In this document: positions 23,401-38,400 of the stretch, piece by piece | Layout of the letters: the number at the start of each line of letters is the position of its first letter | How positions within the stretch are numbered: the stretch's first letter is position 1 | DNA from: Dromiciops gliroides | Taxonomy: Eukaryota; Chordata; Mammalia; Microbiotheria; Microbiotheriidae | Direction: 5' to 3' | Assembly (NCBI RefSeq): GCF_019393635.1 | Contig: NC_057866.1 | Location: forward strand, 228,540,859 to 228,604,858 | Length of the DNA stretch: 64,000 bases | Position numbers and translations under genes: made by a program | The notes under the pieces: generated by a model | What the model was told of the DNA's origin: nothing | What the model saw: only the letters and a program-made list of their open reading frames with translations | The model's database searches: none

Positions 23401-26400
23401 GCCAACATTATGGGAACAAAAAGAGCACCTGAGTTTTATTTTGTTATTTTTTCTTTAACATCTTGAGATGAAATGATAAAAGGCCCTTTGGTTCCAACTC
23501 CCTTGTGAACAGAGTCAATTTTCCATGGTGGAACTTACCAATCCCAAATGGAATAAAGTATTCCTTTTTGATAAGTTTTCCTTCTTTATCAAGGAATCGC
23601 TCAGGATAGAAGTTGTCAGGTTTCTCCCATATGGCAGGGTCTCTGTGTACTGACCACAGGTTGGCTACAATTAGAGTACCCTTAGGGATGGTGTACCCAT
23701 GGAGAACTAGAAAAATACACATACACATAAGCCATACCATGGTTAGCTCATCATTCCATAAACATCTCCAAATTTCTTAGACTACTTAGTTTCTTAACCT
23801 GGTTCTGTTTGCCAAAATGAAGCTCATCAATTCTAATGCAACATAAGAATACAAATGCAAGAGATATGCTTGTTTATATAAGGCATTACAAGTAAATAAC
23901 CTTTTCTCTAGGTATACATTATGTAAAAGAAAAATCTATGGGAATAAGTGTGGGTACCTATCAGGAGATAGAGGGACCACCTCATACCTTTAAGAAGTGA
24001 CAAATGCTAGAGGGGATGTGGGAAAATTGGGACACTAGTTAACTGGTGGTGGAGTTATCAACTGATCTTACTATTCTGTAGAACAATTTGGAACTATGCC
24101 CAAAAGCCTATAAAAAACTGGGCAATAAAACCTTTCACAAAGAGATCAAAGAAAAAGGACCTACATGTATGAAAATATTTATAACAACTCTTTTTCCGGT
24201 GGCAAAGAATTGGACATCATGAGAATGCCCATCAATTACTTGATGCACCATTTCCTTATCTAAGTACATGTTAAATCTCCCCAATAGAATGTAATGCCCT
24301 CCTAAAGGGCAGGACCTGCTTTTTTGTATTTTGTATTCACAGAACCTACCTCAGTACCTGGCATGCAGTAGATATGTAATAAAATAGATTGTTGAGTTGT
24401 ATGAATATACTAAAAAGGGGAAAAAAAGAAATGAGGAGAGGGATGGTTTCAGAAAAACCTGGTAAGACATACATGAAATGATGCAGAGTAAAGTGAACAG
24501 ACTAGAACATGTATACACTAACAGCAATATTGCAACAATGATGCACAGTGAAAAACTTAGCCACTTTGTTCAATACAATGATCCAAGACAATTCCAAGGG
24601 ACTCATGACGAAAATGCTATACACCTCCAGAGAGGGAACAGTGCAAATTCTAATTTTCTCACTTTCTTTATTTGTCTTGCTTTTTTGTGACAGGGCTAAT
24701 ATGGAAAATATGGAAATATGTTTTGCATGATATAACAGGCACAATTGATATATTATTGCTTGCCTTCTTAGTGGGCAGGAGAGGGGTTGGAGGGAGGAAG
24801 GGAATTTAGAATTTAAATGATTAAAAAATAAATAATAACAATAAAAATTTTTGAGAAGTAGAGAAATAAATGAATAGTGCCTCAGTTATGATTTACTCAT
24901 CCAGTAACATTCATATATTTAAAACAACTAACATTTATATAGCATTTTAAAGTTTGCAAAGTGCTTTACAAATATCTCATTTTTATCCTCACAATGACCC
25001 TAGGAGGTGAATGTTATTATTATCCCTATTTTATAGAACAGAAAAGTGAGGCTGAGAGAGGTTAAGTGATTTGCTCAGGGTCACACAGCTAGCAAGTGTC
25101 TTAGGCTGCACTTGAACTCTGTATTCCCAGATAGTTTACATTGTATAGAGTGATTTTAAATGGGGTATCTCTTACTATCTCTTCTTACAGGGTTTTGTTT
25201 GTGATATATAGGAATGCTGATGATTTATGTGAATTTACTTTATATCCTGCTACTTTGATAAAATTATTGTTTCAACTAACGTTTTAGTTGAGTCTGGGAT
25301 TTTCCAAGTATATCATTATATCATCTGCAAAAAAGAGATAGTTTTACCTCATTCCCTATTCCTTCTGTTTCTTTTTTATTGCTATTACTAGGATTTCCAA
25401 CATAATATTGAATAATATTGATGACAGTGGGAATCCTTGCTTCACACATGAAGCCTTCTGGGTGAAATCAGTTTGCAGATGAAGATACTAAGGCCCGGAG
25501 ATGTTAAGTGTCTGCTTTCTGAGATGTCAAGTGACTCCAAATTCAGTACCTTTCCCCTATCCCACTAAAATCCCTAACTCCACATTTAGACATGTGAGTG
25601 AGATTTTCCCCACCCCTTAGTTATAAGAGATTTAAAGTGATTTAATTATGATAATAATCAGCATATTAACTGAAAAATTGTGACTTGTTATATTTAGATA
25701 TCTTATTTTAATTGTATTAGTAGATTAAGTTTCTTTTCTTTCTAATTAATAATGTCAGATGATACTTTCCAATGTCAAGCATTAAGTAATATCAGAAGAT
25801 ACAATAGTCAGCAATACTACATTTTAGAAACCACGAGTGATAGGCTTGACTCAAGGGGATCATGCAGCAGAATTATGACCCTGTTGCCAGAAGAAGACTG
25901 ATAAGAGTATTGGAAAATGCTGACATTTGTCATGTAGGCAGTTTCCATATTTCCTAAGAAGATGTTTTAATTTTAGATACTTTTAATTAGTGTGGTATAG
26001 AAGCATTCAAGCTCTGGAGGGGTATAAAAACCCACTGATTCTGTAACTCAAGGACTTTCAGGTCCAAGCCCTGACTGACCGACTTTATTGTGAGATAGGC
26101 CCTCTCTCAATAAACCTATATTTTATGGCTTGGAGACTTTGCTGTTTCTTTTCCTTCGTCAGACTTAGAAATTAGTTGGCAGGGCAATGAGGGTTAAGTG
26201 ACTTTCCCAGGGTCACACAGCTAGTAAGTATCAAGTTTGTCTGAGGTCAAATTTGAACTCAGGTCCTCCTGAATCCAGGGCCAGTGTTTTATCCACTGCA
26301 CCACCTAGCTGACCCCAGAAGGCAATAGTTTTTTTTTTCCATAAAAGTATTTTATTATTTTCCAGTTACATGTAGAGATAGTTTCCAACATTTGTTTTTA

Positions 26401-29400
26401 TAAGATTTCTAGTTTCAATTTTTTCTCCCTTCCTCCCCTCCCTCTCCCCTCCCCAAGACAGCAAGCAATCTGATATAGGTTATATATGTACAGTCACATT
26501 AAACATATTTATGCATTAGTCATGCTGTCAAAGAAGAATCAGAGCAACAAAGAAAAACCTCAAAAAATAGAGATAGTATGGTTCAATCTGCATCTAGATT
26601 CCATAGTTCTTTTTTTTTCTTTTCTGGATTTGGAGAGCATGGCAATAGTTTTAATGGAAAACCTCCAAACAGTCTTGAACTTGGTTAGGAGCCCTGGGAT
26701 GTCTGGAAGACTATTTAATAACAGATGATTAAAGGTCAAAATAGGCATATTAAACATGCCTAATTGTTATATAATATGTAATCCATACCTTTTCTCATAC
26801 AGGATATATAATGGTTGGCTCTGCCTTGAGCCAGGTGGAGTTGATGGCTTCTGATGACACAATCACCCCCATCATTTGAACCATACACAGTGGAAGAGGG
26901 AATTGTCCTCAAAATAATGTTAAAAACATACTCATCGGGCAGCTAGGTGGCGCAGTGGCCCTGGATTCAGGAGGACCTGAGTTCAAATCTGGCCTCAGAT
27001 ACTTGACACTACCTGTGTGACCTTGGGCAAGTCACTTAACCCTCATTGCCCTGCCTCCCCCCCCCCAAAAAAAACCCCAACATACTCATTTGGAGCTGTG
27101 AATTGATCCAACCATTCTGGAGAGCAATTTGGGACTATGCACAAAGGGCTGTGGGACTGTTCATACCCTTTGACCCAGTGGTACCACTGCTAGGTCTGTA
27201 TACCAAAGAGACCATTGAAAAGGGAAAAGGACCCACATGTACAAAAATATTTATAGCAGCTCTCTTTGTGGTGGCAAAGAATTGAAAATTGGGGGAATGC
27301 CCATCAATAGGGTATTGGCTAAACAAGTTGTGGCATATGAATGTAATGGAATACTATTGTGCTGAGCACAACGATGAGCAGGAAGAGTTCAGAGAAACCT
27401 GGAAGGACTTACATGAACTGATGCTGACTGAGAGGAGCAGAACGAGGAGAACATTGTGTACAATAACAGCAACATTATATGATGAATAATGGTGATAGAC
27501 TTAGCTCTTCTTAGCAATGCAACGATCCAAAACAATTTCAAAGAACTCATAAGAGAAAATGTTCTTAACATCCAGAAAAAAGAACTGTGAATTATGAATG
27601 CAGATTGAACCATACTGTTTCTACTTTTGGACTGTTTTTTTCCTTCTTTTTTGAGGTTTTCCCCTTGTGCTCTGATTTTCCTTTCAGAAGATGACTAATG
27701 TAGAGATATGTTTAATGTGATTGTACATATACAACCTATATCAGACTGCTTTCTGTCTTGGGGAGGAGGGAGAAAAATTTGGAACTAAGAATCCTGTGAA
27801 AACAAATATTGAAAACTATCCTTGGGGGCGGCTAGGTGGCACAGTGGATAAGGCACTGGCCCTGGATTCAGGAAAACCTGAGTTCAAATCTGGCCTCAGA
27901 CACTTGACACTAGCTGTGTGACCCTGGACAAGTCACTTAATCCCCATTGCCCTGCCCCCCCAAAACAAAAAACAAACAAACAAAAAAACCCTATTCTTAC
28001 ATGTAACTGGAAAATAATAAAATACTTTAAAAAAAAACCACCAACAACAAAAAAACCCCATACCCATCAACAAATCAACCTCTCATGCAGGGACTTACTG
28101 GTTTTTTCTGAAGTCATGTGAGGAATGCCAAAAGGGACTACCACAGACATCCTCTGCACCTCCATGATGGTGGCTTCTGTGTAGGGCATGTGGACTTTGT
28201 CAGTAAGGGATGGAGCTCTGTCAGGACCAATGACCTTTTCAATTTCTTTGTGGACCTTTTCTGTATGAAAAAGGAAAGGAGAGATGAGAAAATATGGAGA
28301 AGAGGAGATTCAACATTCAATTTTGTATGAAGCTAAGCAGGAAGGAAGGAATGAGTATTTATTAAATACCTACTATATACCAAGAATTGTGCTAAACACT
28401 TTGAAAATATTATCCTGTTTGATCCTCACAACAACCCTCTGAGGTAAGTGCTGTTTTCATCCTAATTTTACAGTTGAGGAAACTGAGACAGATAGAGGTT
28501 AAGTGACTTACACAGGACCACATGGCTAGTAAGTATTTGAAGCCAGATTTGAACTCAGGTCTTTGCAAATCTCGACCGAGCACTCTTTCCACTTTGCCAC
28601 CTAGATGCAGATCCCTTATCCTTTATGTACAAATCCCTCCACTGAAATCCCTACTCCCATGCTTCATGGTGGCATAGAGATGGTTCTGGGCAATACCAAC
28701 AGTATCCTGTCAGATGCTACCACACTGAAAAGATTGCATAGACTGTCCCAGTGATGTCCCAGCCCAAATTCAGGGAGGCTCATCACCAGGTTGGCTATAG
28801 AATTACATTTTCTAGCCACAGAAACCCTTGAAGACCATCTCCTAAGTTGTAGAAGGGCTGAGATATGCATAGAGAGAGGGAATACTCTTCAAAGATCCTG
28901 GAAGGATGTGCCATGGTATATATTTTATGATTTCATAAAGAATTTGTATAAAACTATAGGTGGTCTGCTGACCTAATTTGCAGAGGATACAAAGTTGAAT
29001 TGGAGAAATAACACACTGGGTAAGAGTCAGGATTCAGAATGCTCTTGTAAACTCTTATACTTGCGCTCAGAAATTAACTTCAGAAGAACATGGTATGGTA
29101 GGCATGGATAAAAAACAGTTTATCTGAAAAAAAAAGGTTTAGGGGAGAGGGACCTTAGTGGGTCAAAAGCTCATTATGAATAATACTATGACACAAGAGG
29201 CAGGAAAGCTAATACGGCCCGAGGGTATATGAGTGTCCAGGACTAGGAAGGTGACAGTCCCACTATACCATGTCCTGGTCAGACCACATTTCATGGGTTC
29301 TAAATGTTTAAATCAGGAATGAGCAACTTGTGACACCACTAACACTGTGAGCTACAGTGGAATCACTGGAGACCTTCATTGTACCATATATATTTTTTTC

Positions 29401-32400
29401 CCTTTTTTGTTTCCTTTTTTCCCCCTCTCTCCACCTTTACATTTCCCTATTTTTTTTTTCCTTTTTTGTTCTTCCCTTTCCTAACAATGCATTGGTCTTG
29501 CCAATGTTGATAAAACTAAATTCTTGGGCACAGCTCAGTTGCCCTATAGCATTCTAGGACAAAGAGATAATTTGCCCATGTCCCCTGGAGGCAACATCAT
29601 AGCCTGGCTCAGAAATAGTCACAAGCATTCATTAAGCACATTAAGCACTTTGCTAAGCTCTAGGGAAAGGCAAAACACAGCTCCTACCCTCAAGGAGCTC
29701 ACAAGTCTATGTAGAACTATAGACAAACAACATATTCAGGATAAGTTGGAAATAATCAATACAGAGAAGGCATGAGCATTAAGGAAGATTAGGAAAGGCT
29801 TCTCACAGAAGACAGAATTTTGGTTGGGACTTGAAGGAAGCCAAGGATAGCTAGGTGGCACAATAGATAGAGCACTGGACCTGAAGTTGAGAGGACCTGA
29901 GTTCAAATCTCACCTCAGACACTCACTAGCTGTGTGATCCTGGGCAAGTCACTTAACCCCAATTGCCTTAAACATCCAGGGCCATCTCTGGTCATCCTTA
30001 TGTTTATCTTGCCACTGAATCCAGATGGCTCTGAAGGAAAGAGTAACTTTGCACAGCCTTCCCTCACTTAAATCCAATTCACTGCAAGTCATGACATCAC
30101 CTCCTGATGTCATGGTCCTCTTCGAGATTGAAGGACAAACAACAACAAAGGGAAGGAAGCCAAGAGGTAGAGAGGAAGAGGGTGAGTATTGTAAGCATGG
30201 AGAGCAGTCTAGAGATGGAGCACCATGGATGTAGAAAAGCTAGGAGGCCACAGTGGAAGGCATAAGACGACTAGAAAGGGGGGGCAGCTAGATGGCAAAG
30301 TGGTTAAAGCGCTGGCCCTGGATTCAGGAGTACCTGAGTTCAAATCCAGCCTCAGACACTTAACACTTACTAGCTGTGTGACCCTGGGCAAGTCACTTAA
30401 CCCCCATTGCTCCGCAAAAAAAAAAAAAAAATTAAAAAAAAAAAGAAGAAGAAGACTGGAAAGGTAGGAGTAGTGCAGGTGATCAGAGGACCCATGTTCA
30501 ACTCCCATCTCTGTTACTACCTGTGCTATCTGGGACCAGTCACTTAGCTTCAGTTTCCTCCTTTGTAAAATAATATGGTCGGACTAGGTGGCCATCGAGA
30601 CCCCTTCTAACTCTAAATCCTAAGATCCCCACCTTCTAGAGGAAGCCTTCTCTAAACCCTCAATTCTAGTGCCTTCCTTCTTTTAATTATTTCCTACCTA
30701 TCCTTGCTTTGTATATGATTTGCTTGCATGTTGCCTAGTCCATTCAATTGTAAGCTTCTTGAGGTCAGACTGTCTTTCGCCTCTTTTTCTATCCCCAGTG
30801 CTAAGCAAGGTGGCTGGCACATAGTAGGTGCTTAATGTTTATTGACTGACTAATTGGTCCTACATGTAGAACACAGATAACAGAAGCAGTCATTAAGTAC
30901 CTTGCACCTCAGGGTTCAATGACATATACAGAAGGCACCATAGTAAAGAGTTGGTTGTAGTATCAGTGCCAGCAATGAAGAGATCTCCAATGATATAAAA
31001 TAAGTAGTCCTCATTAAAGCTACTGTTGCTGTTATTCTTCATCTCCTCTTCCATATGGAGAAGGTACATATCTATGAAGTCCTGGGGATTTTCCATATCC
31101 AAGGCCTCCCGATGTTCTCTGATGATTCCTTTCAGGAAAACAGTTAAATCTTTTTCAATCTGTCTTAATTCCTTGAAGAGCCCAAAAGGAAGGTAATAAA
31201 GCCAAGAGCATATGTTGATTAAAAGAATCTGGTTGTTTATGCTGATCTCGAGCCCTCTGGACATGAGGTTAAGCATCTTTTTGAAGTCACTGTTGCTATA
31301 TTCAAAGCGTTGCCCGAAGCACATGGAACAGATGATGTTGGAGATGGCATTGCTAATAATGGGGAAAGGACTGAAGGGATTTCCTCCATGTTTCTGCATT
31401 TCCTCCTTCACATATTTAAACTCCTTGATAATCTTGGGCTCGAGGCTGAGCTTCCCCAGACCAAAATGACGAAGGGTTGAGTGGGAGAATTTTCTCTGTT
31501 GTCGCCAGATTGGACCATAATGTGCAAACACAATGCCTGGGAAAGGAAGCAAAGTAAAAGGGACACAATTACACTGGGGATGACCTTCAGCCTCCCTTGG
31601 CTTCAGTTTTCTCCACTATAAAATGAGGGGCTTCTATGATCACTTTATCAGAAGCTTCCCCACCTCCGGGGATCACTAAACTGTCTAAAACCGGGGAAGG
31701 AGGTAAAAGGGTAGAAGACAAGCCTCTGACCTTAGGGAATTTCTAATCTCATCTACCTGCAGGACTTGGCCCTCTTAGCTATGGTTTTATGGCTAACTGT
31801 GCAATGGATTGCCTAGTTTAGAAAAGTTTTGAGACTACACACACCCATTGGATGATTTAACCCCTTATAGCTTGGAGTAATTGGAAAGAGAGCTGGACAT
31901 TGGAGTTAGGAGAGTTGGGTTTGGATCCCAGATCAATTTTTGTACTTGGACACAGTGCTATGGGCTACAGTACTGCCTTACTCCCTTTCTCCTCCTTCTG
32001 ACACTTTCCTTCAGTACCAATGTTTGCATTTTGCTACTTCCTATGCCCTGGCTGCTTTGTTTAGCTGATGAACTAAATTTTTCCCAGCTCTAAGTTCTAT
32101 GACTTGATACAGTGGAAAGAATTCTGGATTTGGAACCAAAGAACCTGGATTCAAATCTTGGCTCTGCTACTTCCAAACTCTGTGACCTTAGACAAGTCAT
32201 TTAACATCCAAAATGATGGGGGTTGGAATAGATGACTTCTTAGGTCTATAAAAAAATTAATAACCTGAAAAAATTATAACTATAAGAAAAATGATAAGTT
32301 TAGAAAAATTATAATTGGGCTGTAATTCCCACCATTCAAATGTAAGAGTATTTTATTAGCTGACTTGGCCTAATTTGGGGGGCCTAATTTTACTGGAGGA

Positions 32401-35400
32401 CTAATCTATCTGGGGACTTAATTTGGGGACTTTTGACTGGCTGGGTATCTGACTGCTATTAATTTAATATGGGTTTTTTTTACTGTTTTCTCTCACAACT
32501 AGCTAATATGGGACTTTTTCCATGACTACTCATGTATAACTTATTTTTAATTGCTCGAGTTCTTGTGGGTGGGGGGTGGGAAAGGATGGAGGAAGAGAAG
32601 TTGGAACACAAAGTTTTAAAAAATTGATGTTAAAATTTGTTTTTACATGTATTTTGGAAAATTTAATATGGGCCATTTAAAAATTTCTCCACACTGCTCC
32701 CAAACTGATAAGCAAATTATTAAGAAGCCTCTTAATTAAATAACCAAAGCAGGGTCTATTTATAAAAATCAATGTAAGATTATAAAAATCAATGTAAGGG
32801 TTAAGAAATGCAAATTATACAACCTGTCTGCTTTTAATATAATAAGGGCCGCCTCATACCTTAGGGTATGCTCCAGCTTTCTCCAACTTTCTTTTTCTCC
32901 TTCACTCCAGCTCCCCTGCTTCACTTTCACTGCTTCTAACTCCAAGCCCCTTTCACTTTGTCGACCCTCCTTACCGTCTAACTTTCCTCTCTGTACTGCT
33001 ATGCTGAACCCCTGTGTCTCTCTTGAACTTCTCTCTCAGTACTGTAGCCTCAGTCTCCTTAATGAACCCTCTTTCTGTACTGTTGTGATGAACCCCCAAG
33101 CACTTCTTCTCTTACCGCTCCTTGTACCATCTCTAACTGTTCTTTTAATCTTCTGACCTCCTCTTTCACTGTCTTCTCCCCTGTATACATGTTTCTTCTC
33201 TCCCCTCAAACCTCGGGCTCCCTGCGCCCCCGCACAAGCCAAGCTAATCCGCTGACCGAGCTAGTGCTATGGTTAGGTGCTTGATTGTCTCGTGCATACC
33301 ACACCCAGGGCTCCAGGGGCCTGTGCCCCATGCTGCACACCTGGGACCTCCACACGGGCTACGCTAGGCCTGGCAGGACAAGCCTGGGATCTCCAGGGCA
33401 GCTCCCCTCAGGGAGCTGGGACTTTTTTTCCCCCAGCCATCTGACCTGGCATGCTGTAAAGCCCACGGGGCTTTTTTGGCTCAGCTGAAGCGGAGGGGGA
33501 GGGGCACCAGCTCCTCTTACACAGAAAAAACCCCTGAGAGCCTAAGGCTTTTTAATCTCAGCCCAAAGGCAGGGTCCCCGCATCAAAATAAATTCCCACA
33601 GGTCCCTTCTAGCTCTAAATCTAAGACCTCTTTTCATCTTGCACCTTAAGACAGCTAGAGGGAGTGCCTTTATTCTTACTTATCTTGTCTCTCAACATTT
33701 TTATTCTCATCTTTACAAACTTGTGCTGACTCTTAGCTGATATTTCTGCTCCAATTTCTTCACCCATAGTTTTTTTTTTCTGTCTTTGTTATTAACCTTT
33801 AAAACATGTCCCTTCACTTTCTGAATTCTTGAAAGAAGAAACAATGCCTCTTCTCCCTTTGACATTTTAATTTCATAGAAAACCAAAGAGACCACCATAT
33901 GCCAAAAGTTATGTCAGAGAAAAGGGAGTATAAATTCTGCAATAGACACACAAGCCAGTTCACTCCTCATCCATATAAGAAAGGGACCTTTAAGGTCCCT
34001 TCCACTCTAAATCTATGTCACGACCTTCCTTCTCTCTTCCACAGAGACTCTGTCAGTCCTATTGGCTTACTTTGCCATTTGGAAAGTATATTTCAGATTG
34101 TTATCTAAAGAAACAAACTGCATTCTTGCATTCTTACCCTAAACACACAGTTTCTAATCCACTGAAATCCTCTCCTAACATCACCTTTCTTGCAAAAACA
34201 AAATGTTCCGCATATTACTAAATTATTTTCTCCTTTTATACGAATTAATTATATGCCTATTTACATATGTACATAATTATATACATATCTACACACATAT
34301 AGTACTATAATATATGCAGATATATTGTCCATATATTCATAAAATAGACACAGATATATTATACTATATACATGTATATAAAGAAAGTACTGTAAAAGGA
34401 TCAAATCTGTGGATACACATACATATATCTCCTATATCACATACATTATATGCAGTATACATGCATCATATATACGGATATGTTCATAAAGCTGATCCTT
34501 TATAGCATATGTATATAGTACAATATATTGCACATATACACGTAGCACATATATAAATATTACAAAATAAGATCTTTTTATAGTAATATATATTAAAAAA
34601 TCAGATCCTTTGACAGTATAATTCCCAAACCAGTCATATACCTTTCAATACCATATTCAATTTCATAGATAGGACATAAAATCACATGTATGTAATGGTG
34701 GATCAATGATCTTCCCTATGGAAGCCTTACACAGGCACATATTAGACTCATATTAGAGTCTTACCCTCTTTATATATATATTCTGAATCTCCATGTTATG
34801 TGTCATACCAAAGTCCTACTTGGTAGGTTCTTTTTCCCACCTGCCTGTGCGAAGAGCCCAGGCCCTTTGCAAACACATTTTCTTCTCTATATTTCATTTT
34901 TCTTTCTTGTCCTTAAAATTAGAGCCACCTTCTCTTTTTCAGAGCTCTATCAGCTGCAATTCTAGCTTTTCTGCATTTTTCCTGCTGTTTATAGCCTAAT
35001 TCCTAAATTAAGTTGTGCTTTCCTGGATATTTATGTGATAAAATCAAACCTTTCAAAGTTTCTTTATGAAGCCTTTTTTCCTGACTTCTCTGTCTAGATT
35101 ACTTTTATAGGTTCAAATTTCATGCTAACTAGGGGGTCCCAGCTAGGCAACAGAGTAGATAGAGTGCTGATCTGGGGGTCAGAAAGACTCCAAAGTGTCT
35201 GAGTACAAATTCTCCCTCTGATACTTAGCTATGTGACCCTGAGCAAGTCACTTAATTTCAGCCTCAGTTTCCCATTCAGTAAACTTTGGATTGTCAAAAT
35301 AGCATTGACTTCACAGGGTGCTGGGAGGTGACACATGTAAATGATCAAATCTTGATTAAATAAGATAATACATGTCAAATACTTTGCAAACCTGAAAGTG

Positions 35401-38400
35401 CTTTACGAATGATAGCTACTATTCTTTAGGAATTTATCTTCCTAAGATATTAACTAGGCCTGTTATTCTCATTTTGCTTTCCTGCTCCTTCTCCTCAAAT
35501 ACGTCCTCCATTCTGTCCCTTTCCTTTTATGTGGACTTTTGATAAAGCTCTTTCAAAATATTCTGTCTCCTTTCCTTGGCTTTCTGATTACTATGTTTAT
35601 ATCTGACTATTTAATAAGAGGCAACATGGTACAGTAGGGGGCAAAGAGCAAAGGTCTGAGATTCAGGCAGATTGGGTTGAATTACACTAATTATGATTAT
35701 AGGTAGACAAACTCTCACATTTCCTTATCTGTAAAATGGACATTATACCTGAACCTTAGATTGCTTATAGGAACCACATGAGCTAACGCACCTCAGAGTA
35801 TCATGTAAACCCCGATTACTGTTTCTTCCATGTCCCTCCCCACCCCTCCTTCCCATTTTCTTCTTTCTCCCATACCTCTTCCTATTGCATTCTCTTACTA
35901 AAGAGTTCTGGAGGCTCTCTTGCCTTCACTGGGGCAGATGTTGCTTTTTTCCTCTTCATTCTGGGCCCAGCAGCTAACCCAACTCTGGAACCTCCTTGTT
36001 ATTATGGAATGCCCATGCCCAATTTGCCCAAATCCCAGACTATTCCTGGTCTACAGGACACATTCCTATGTCCTCATCTTCCACAGTTAATCTGTCTCCT
36101 AAATGTGCATGTAACACTTAAATAATTTCATGAGCTACACTCTGATAGCCGAGTCTGGTCATCTCCATATTGGCTGTGACCTATTTCTGCGCCTAAATGG
36201 AAATGACCATTTGACATTTACTGTACACTTATTTCTGCAAGGCTTACTGCTAGGTCACATGGAATGCAAAGATAAATAAAGGAGTTTGCAATCCAGTACA
36301 AGGAATGCCAAGTACATAAGTAGCTATAATATGAAGCAGAATGTGTTGTATCAAAAGGGCCCAGAGGCCAGAGGCCCTGTATTATTGTTTCCACTGGAGG
36401 AATTTTGACAACTTTCTGGGTACTTCTTGCTTCTCAGAGCTGATGGGTTTGTTCAAGAGGCTGTGAACAAGAGGCAGTTATTTTATTTTCCTGTTTTCTG
36501 TGCCTTGGTGACTCAAGTTTAAATGTGAGTCTGAAGAAGCTGACATGTGGAACATGGTGTTGGATACTGGTCTCTCTCTTGGGGGACTGCCCACTCTTGA
36601 GAGGAAAGGTCAGAATCTGACGATGGTACAAAATTTCATTAGACCAGGAGTTACCTGCCTACAAAATCCCCAAATAGGTCCAAACCAGATGAAAATGTAA
36701 TTGGGAAATGTTTAACAAAATAAATAAAAATACATCATAGATAATACTAATCTGTGGGTTTCCAAGTCAATATGTTTCCTTGGATGTAGGGAAAGAGCAC
36801 CAGGCTTAAAGTTAGACAAGGAGAATTTGATTCCCTTTACAAGTCAATGTTTCTCAAACCCCTGTGTCCTGATCTGTGATCCTGCGATTGGCATTGGGCA
36901 AACCTAGATTTACTTGTAGGCTAGAAGCTTTGTTTAGAACAGGGGTCCTACCAAAAAAAAATAGAACGGGGTCCATAACCTGGGGTCCACAGATAAATTT
37001 CCAGAGGTCCATGAATTTGGATGGGAAAAACATTTACATCTGATTTTAATTAACTATTGTATTTAAAGGAGTACATAGGCTTCATTAGAATGCTAAAGGG
37101 GTCCATGAAGGAACTTTTAGAAAGAAATATAATGTAAAGATACCAGCTAAGCCAGCCCAGCCCAGCCAGCAACCCTGGATAGATGTTAAATTTAGGAACA
37201 GAAATTTTTATTGTATGTACTCATTTTCATGCTTTTGTGGGAGTAATTTCTTTCCTTTTGGTCTTAATTTTTAATAAAAGTTGCTCTGGGAAAAATTCAA
37301 CACTGTATCAGTTGAACTAAAAAGAGAAAAAAAAAGATCTCCCTGCTTCCCCCCAAGTGAAGGAATCTGTGTCCCCTGGCAGTGTGATTTGCCAAGCTCA
37401 AGAGTCAGCAGAGCTGGGGCAGATGATTGCTTCCATTGTATTCATCAGACTTGAGTCTCTTACAAAGTTTCAAACTGTTTTCAACCAGAAATGGACCAAT
37501 TTCCAGCTCCAATAACACTCTAAATATGCCTGTGTTCCCATAGTACCTCCAACACTGTCTATTTCCATTTGTTTTTTAAAATCATCTTTTCCCATGTAAT
37601 GAGGTGAAGCCTCATTGTTTTAATTTCTATTTCTTTAATTTAGGGTATACAGGGTGTCCAAGGAGGACTAGCACCTCTAGCATGAGGCCTTGCTGAGCCT
37701 TTTTTAGGGTTGCTCATCCATCTTTGGTGGATCCACTTTCACCCAATTCTCATCTGTGGCTCCAAGAAGCTGTTGCATGTACAGTGGCCATACCCCAGTA
37801 AACCTGTTGTGGCCAACAGGCTAAACCAGGTCCAAGGTTAGGATAGGTGCTTTATCCACTGTGCTACCTAGCTGCCCCCTAGTTAATGTATTAAAATAAT
37901 ATTTGTAAGTAAGCACTATATAAATGCTCATTCCTTTCCCTTCTCCAATCAGTGATTTGGAGTATTTTTTCATGTGGCTATTGCCAATATGCAATTCTTT
38001 TCCAACTGTGTTTATATCTTTGGATTAATTACTCACCTACTCAGAAATGGCAGTTTTATCAGATGTTTGATGCAAATATTTCCCTCTCTCAATCTCCAAC
38101 CCCAGTTTCTCATATTTTAAAAACATCTGATTTTAGAGCTTTTCCATTTTATGTAAGCAAACCTCTTTGCCTTTGGGGATCCACTCTGTCTTTAGGTTTC
38201 TTACAAAATTTCTCCCTAGACAGATTTGAGACAATGACCTCTTTCCAGTTTCCTTTAATATTTTTTATGACATGATCTTTTATATTTAGGCCACTTATGG
38301 ATTTAGGAAATTATTGTGAAATATGGTGTAAGATATTAGTCTAAATCTAATTTCTGCCAAACTGCTTTCTGGATTTCCCAGAAGCTCTTAATTAACTCAG

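Larger units (their letters stand above)
32100..33635 (+). repeat. MIR split by a 1.35-kb insertion
   Basis: Left part 32100-32248 (cagtggaaagaattctggat ... atagatgacttcttaggtc) and right part 33600-33635 (ggtcccttctagctctaaat) are consecutive in MIR. The shared (a)ggtc looks like the target duplication of the insert. Confidence 0.7.

Noticed and set aside
23707..23740. Met-initiated start ([10 protein letters not shown]) before CYP2U1 exon 4
   Set aside because: It is intron sequence upstream of a proper acceptor tttttctag, not a start.
37952..38275. 107-codon open frame on plus
   Set aside because: It is the antisense of a decayed L1 ORF2.
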